Shown here piece after piece: positions 61,187 to 64,000 of a stretch of 64,000 nt of DNA (the stretch's first letter is position 1; each line of letters begins with the position of its first letter). The position numbers and the translations under genes are program-made. The notes under the pieces were generated by a model that saw only the letters and a list, made by a program, of their open reading frames with translations, did no database searches and was not told the DNA's origin. Origin of the DNA: an uncultured Bacteroides sp. (GTDB taxonomy: Bacteria; Bacteroidota; Bacteroidia; Bacteroidales; Bacteroidaceae); contig URYL01000008.1 of NCBI GenBank assembly GCA_900552075.1, forward strand, positions 62,001-126,000, written 5' to 3'.

Positions 61187-62293
61187 ATGGGACTACTTGA
61201 ATTTAATAAACTCCCCATCAATACCCTGGTAGGAGCCGACTGGAAGACCTTCAACCAGATTACGGCCGGACGGACCATAGACCCAGCGTACAAAGGCAAA
61301 TACCGCCTGACCAAGGCCGTATGCCGTCTGTTGTCCACTCTGGTTCCCTTGCAGGACAAACGGTATGAAAAGCTGCTGGCCGACAAGCCCCTGGAACACG
61401 ACCCTGTGTTCATTCTCGGACACTGGCGTAGCGGAACCACCTTCATGCACAACGTGTTCTCCTGCGACAAGCATTTTGGCTACAACACCACCTATCAGAC
61501 GGTGTTTCCGCACCTGATGATGTGGGGACAACCCTTCTTCAAGAAGAACATGAGCTGGCTGATGCCGGACAAACGTCCGACCGACAACATGGAGCTGGCC
61601 GTCGACCTTCCACAGGAAGAAGAGTTTGCCCTGGCCAACATGATGCCTTACACGTACTACAACTTCTGGTTCCTGCCGAAATACATGCAGGAATATGCCG
61701 ACAAGTACCTGTTGTTCGATGACATCAGCGATGCCGAACTGAAAGTGTTTGAGGAAACCTTCACCAAACTGATCAAGATTTCCTTGTGGAACACCCACGG
61801 CACGCAGTTCCTCAGCAAGAACCCGCCGCACACCGGACGCGTGAAAGAACTGGTGAAGATGTTCCCGAACGCCAAGTTCATCTACCTGATGCGTAATCCG
61901 TACACGGTATTTGAATCGACCCGCAGCTTCTTCACCAACACCATCCAGCCGTTGAAATTGCAAGACATCAGCAACGAAGAGCTACAGGCCAATATCCTTT
62001 CTGTCTACGCCAAGCTGTATCACAAGTACGAGGCCGACAAGAAGTTCATTCCGGAAGATAACTTGGTGGAAGTCCGTTTTGAGGATTACGAGAAGAACGC
62101 CTTCGATATGACGCAGGAGATTTACCAGAAACTGCATCTCCCCGGCTTTGACGAAGCCCGTGCCGACATCGAAGCATACGTCAACAAGAAGAAAGGGTAC
62201 AAGAAAAACAAATACCAATACAAGCCCGAAACCGTTGAACTGGTTGAAAAGAACTGGTCGTTCGCCTTGGAGCAGTGGGGGTATAAGTTGTAA
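61187..62293 (+). CDS. PAPS-dependent sulfotransferase
   Basis: A 368-residue cytoplasmic sulfotransferase (Sulfotransfer_3 type). The 5'-phosphosulfate loop GHWRSGTT lies at 78-85, the 3'-phosphate-binding R236 and S244 in FIYLMRNPYTVFESTRS, and a C-terminal G-x-K-like region in KKKGYKKNKYQYKP. It ends the operon that makes PAPS, so it is the likely consumer. The acceptor is not evident from sequence. In B. thetaiotaomicron a sulfotransferase (BT_0416) in a matching cluster is reported to sulfonate steroidal metabolites; a similar role is plausible but unproven here. Confidence 0.88.
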   Translation: MGLLEFNKLPINTLVGADWKTFNQITAGRTIDPAYKGKYRLTKAVCRLLSTLVPLQDKRYEKLLADKPLEHDPVFILGHWRSGTTFMHNVFSCDKHFGYNTTYQTVFPHLMMWGQPFFKKNMSWLMPDKRPTDNMELAVDLPQEEEFALANMMPYTYYNFWFLPKYMQEYADKYLLFDDISDAELKVFEETFTKLIKISLWNTHGTQFLSKNPPHTGRVKELVKMFPNAKFIYLMRNPYTVFESTRSFFTNTIQPLKLQDISNEELQANILSVYAKLYHKYEADKKFIPEDNLVEVRFEDYEKNAFDMTQEIYQKLHLPGFDEARADIEAYVNKKKGYKKNKYQYKPETVELVEKNWSFALEQWGYKL

Positions 62294-62311
62294 ACTTATC
62301 AAACTATATCA

Positions 62312-62350
62312 ACAAAAAATGCGGGACGCTCACATCCCGCATTTTTTGTT
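62312..62350. terminator. Bidirectional terminator, sulfotransferase/fucosidase
   Basis: The arms AAAAAATGCGGGA and TCCCGCATTTTTT are perfectly complementary around an eight-base loop; A- and T-tracts serve both strands in the convergent gap. Confidence 0.88.
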
Positions 62351-62375
62351 TCATGCCTTTTATTAACCGCTATCT

Positions 62376-64000
62376 TCATTCACATACAACCCGGAATCCG
62401 ACAGCCGTCTTCAAAGAAGCAGATTTCGGATACACAATACGCAATCCGTCTGCCTCCTGTTTCCACTCTAATTTATTACCTTTTACACCCAACAGTTCTA
62501 CTGAAGTCACCTTCTTCTTTTCCACTGTAGAGTTTGTACCCAAAGACACAATCTTCAAAGTCTCTCCCGGTTTCGGCACCGTCATGCACCAGGCATACAA
62601 GGCTTTGTCTTTTCCTACCGTAAAACGGAAATCCGTAGAATAGAAGATATGATTAGCCTGACTGCCTCCAATGAATCCACCCGGCAACACATTCAGCTTG
62701 CCGTCCTTACCTTCACCCAATACACGCCAAGCTGAACTGCCGTAAATGCCTTGTCCGTTCACCCGCATCCATTGGCCGACCTCTTTCAACATCTTCACGC
62801 AACCTTCATCCAATGAACCATCGGGACGCAGCGGAATAGAAACACCCACCGAACCATCACGTGCCACAATCTCCAGCAAATAACGTATCATCGCATCCGA
62901 ACTGTACACGAAATTCGGGCCATAGAACCAGTCGCCTACCGGGGTTTCTGCAATCCAAGCCTGGTCGGTCTTGATATTCTCAGGAATTCCCGATTCACAC
63001 GTATTCACCGTACCGTTCGTCTGCTTGCGGAACTTCACGATGCTGAACACATCCACCTTCCCACGACGGGCCAGTGTCTTGTTATAAAAATCCGCAATCA
63101 CTCGCTGCATGGCGTCACACTTGTATCCCGTACCCGTACCGGAACCGCTGAAAGGCTGCTGGTCCGTACCATCCGTATAAATGAAATCCGGGTTATATTT
63201 ATCCACGGCATCCATCATGCGCAAGGCCCACCATTTCGCATACCATTCCGCATACGCCAGATGCCCGCTAAAAATACCTGCCTTGGGAGGGGACCAACGG
63301 GAATTGGCTGCCTCAGCCACTGTTTCATACTCCCTCAAATTGATGCCGTAAAGGTATCTGGGGTCCAGTCCTTCCCACCATTTTCCCTTTCCATCGGCCG
63401 CTGTAAGGTTTCCATCGTATGGCACTCCCTTCTTTTCACCCTTCGTATCACACTGGAAAGCCGTCTGCCACCACCACCAGGAGTATTCATGATGGAAAGT
63501 GAGTCCGAAACGGATACCCGCTTCTCTTGCCGCTTTCTCCCATTCGCCAATCAAGTCCCGTTTCGGTCCCAGGCGGGTGGCGTTCCAAGACTGATACTTG
63601 GAGTTCCATAAGTCAAACTGGTCATGGTGTACCCCCTGGATAATCAGAAACCGTGCGCCGGCATCTTTGTAAATATCCACCAGCGCTTTTGGATTGAACT
63701 TCTTCGGGTTCCAGTCACGCAATACCTCCTTGTAGCCCACTTCCGAAGGATGCCCATAATTCTTCAGGTAATTCTCGTAAGCCGGAGTCCCTTCCACATA
63801 CATTTTGCGGGCATACCAGTCACCACTTTCTCCAGCCGACTGCGGCCCGAAATGAATCCATATTCCGAACTTAGAATCCCGCAACCATTCGGGTGTACCC
63901 GGATAGTTGGATTCTATCGATGCCCACGTAGGCTCATACGGTCCGGCCGTCACCGGCAAATCCAGTTTTACTTCCTCAAATGTCTGGCTGTCCCCCATCG
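62376..64000 (-). CDS. GH29 alpha-L-fucosidase, 5' end beyond the window
   Basis: The 540 residues present match a GH29 exo-alpha-fucosidase: WLRDSKFGIWIHFGPQSAGE near residue 38, LIIQGVHHDQFDLWNSKYQSWN (in part VHHDQFDLWNSKY), FGLTFHHEYSWWWW, and the nucleophile-bearing YNPDFIYTDGT. The first visible ATG (63998) is probably internal: homologues begin with a signal peptide just before TFEEVKLDLPV, so the gene should continue to the right. It would release fucose from host glycans or plant and milk oligosaccharides in the periplasm. Confidence 0.9.
   Translation of the reverse strand, partial: MGDSQTFEEVKLDLPVTAGPYEPTWASIESNYPGTPEWLRDSKFGIWIHFGPQSAGESGDWYARKMYVEGTPAYENYLKNYGHPSEVGYKEVLRDWNPKKFNPKALVDIYKDAGARFLIIQGVHHDQFDLWNSKYQSWNATRLGPKRDLIGEWEKAAREAGIRFGLTFHHEYSWWWWQTAFQCDTKGEKKGVPYDGNLTAADGKGKWWEGLDPRYLYGINLREYETVAEAANSRWSPPKAGIFSGHLAYAEWYAKWWALRMMDAVDKYNPDFIYTDGTDQQPFSGSGTGTGYKCDAMQRVIADFYNKTLARRGKVDVFSIVKFRKQTNGTVNTCESGIPENIKTDQAWIAETPVGDWFYGPNFVYSSDAMIRYLLEIVARDGSVGVSIPLRPDGSLDEGCVKMLKEVGQWMRVNGQGIYGSSAWRVLGEGKDGKLNVLPGGFIGGSQANHIFYSTDFRFTVGKDKALYAWCMTVPKPGETLKIVSLGTNSTVEKKKVTSVELLGVKGNKLEWKQEADGLRIVYPKSASLKTAVGFRVVCE

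Overview
This 64 kb window is chromosomal DNA from a member of the Bacteroidales, most likely a gut Bacteroides/Phocaeicola-type species. The evidence is the promoter style (TAnnTTTG -7 boxes, several with TTTG/TTG 19-22 bp upstream), weak Shine-Dalgarno sequences, Bacteroidetes-only families (DUF4831, DUF4834, HU-related proteins with long tails, TonB receptors with carboxypeptidase-like N-domains), lipoproteins with acidic residues after the lipobox cysteine, and gene orders typical of the group (nuoCD fusion without nuoEFG; hpt-adk-obg-pgeF; pssA next to a psd). Spot counts put the bulk near 50% G+C. I see no rRNA, tRNA, CRISPR array, insertion sequence or prophage.

Layout. 1-9720: the nuo operon (end of nuoA, then nuoB-CD-H-I-J-K-L-M-N), a respiratory complex I without the NADH-input module. 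9.7-15.4 kb: terminator, an unusual 22-bp-phased palindrome array, a TlpA thioredoxin, YaaA, and a TonB receptor paired with a surface beta-helix lipoprotein. 15.5-23.7 kb: mannose-6-phosphate isomerase, an AraC regulator divergent from a hydrolase/TolC/HlyD/MFS tripartite efflux operon, and two outer-membrane barrels. 23.8-28.5 kb (minus strand): housekeeping operon hpt-adk-obgE-pgeF-B3/4-M23-small basic protein. 28.6-33.5 kb: NAD(P)HX repair enzyme, DUF4831, a gene-free 515 bp stretch with a second phased palindrome array, then phosphatidylethanolamine synthesis (psd-pssA) and DUF4834. 33.5-38.1 kb: tadA with a small ribbon-helix-helix-like gene, yraN-birA-MATE, pyrH, an outer-membrane barrel.

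38.2-46.1 kb is the accessory-looking part: three lipoproteins and an HU-like protein on the minus strand, divergent from a LytS-type hybrid-propeller sensor kinase and a LytTR response regulator. Much of it is far richer in G+C (sample lines 58-72%) than its surroundings. The composition changes abruptly inside two genes: in the LytTR regulator between receiver and DNA-binding domain, and in the large lipoprotein between the N- and C-terminal halves. The divergent intergenic region carries three 9-bp direct repeats spaced exactly 21 bp, the geometry expected for a LytTR regulator. I consider this locus, and the two phased palindrome arrays, the best candidates for undescribed biology.

46.1-55.6 kb: a phosphatase, frr, rsgA, an RND efflux system (adaptor, pump, TolC) and an amino-acid permease. 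55.7-62.3 kb: a six-gene operon (cysQ, SLC13 sulfate-type transporter, cysC, cysD, cysN, sulfotransferase) that imports sulfate, makes PAPS and transfers the sulfonate to an acceptor; no PAPS reductase is present, so it looks dedicated to sulfonating metabolites. The window ends in a 5'-truncated GH29 alpha-L-fucosidase on the minus strand.
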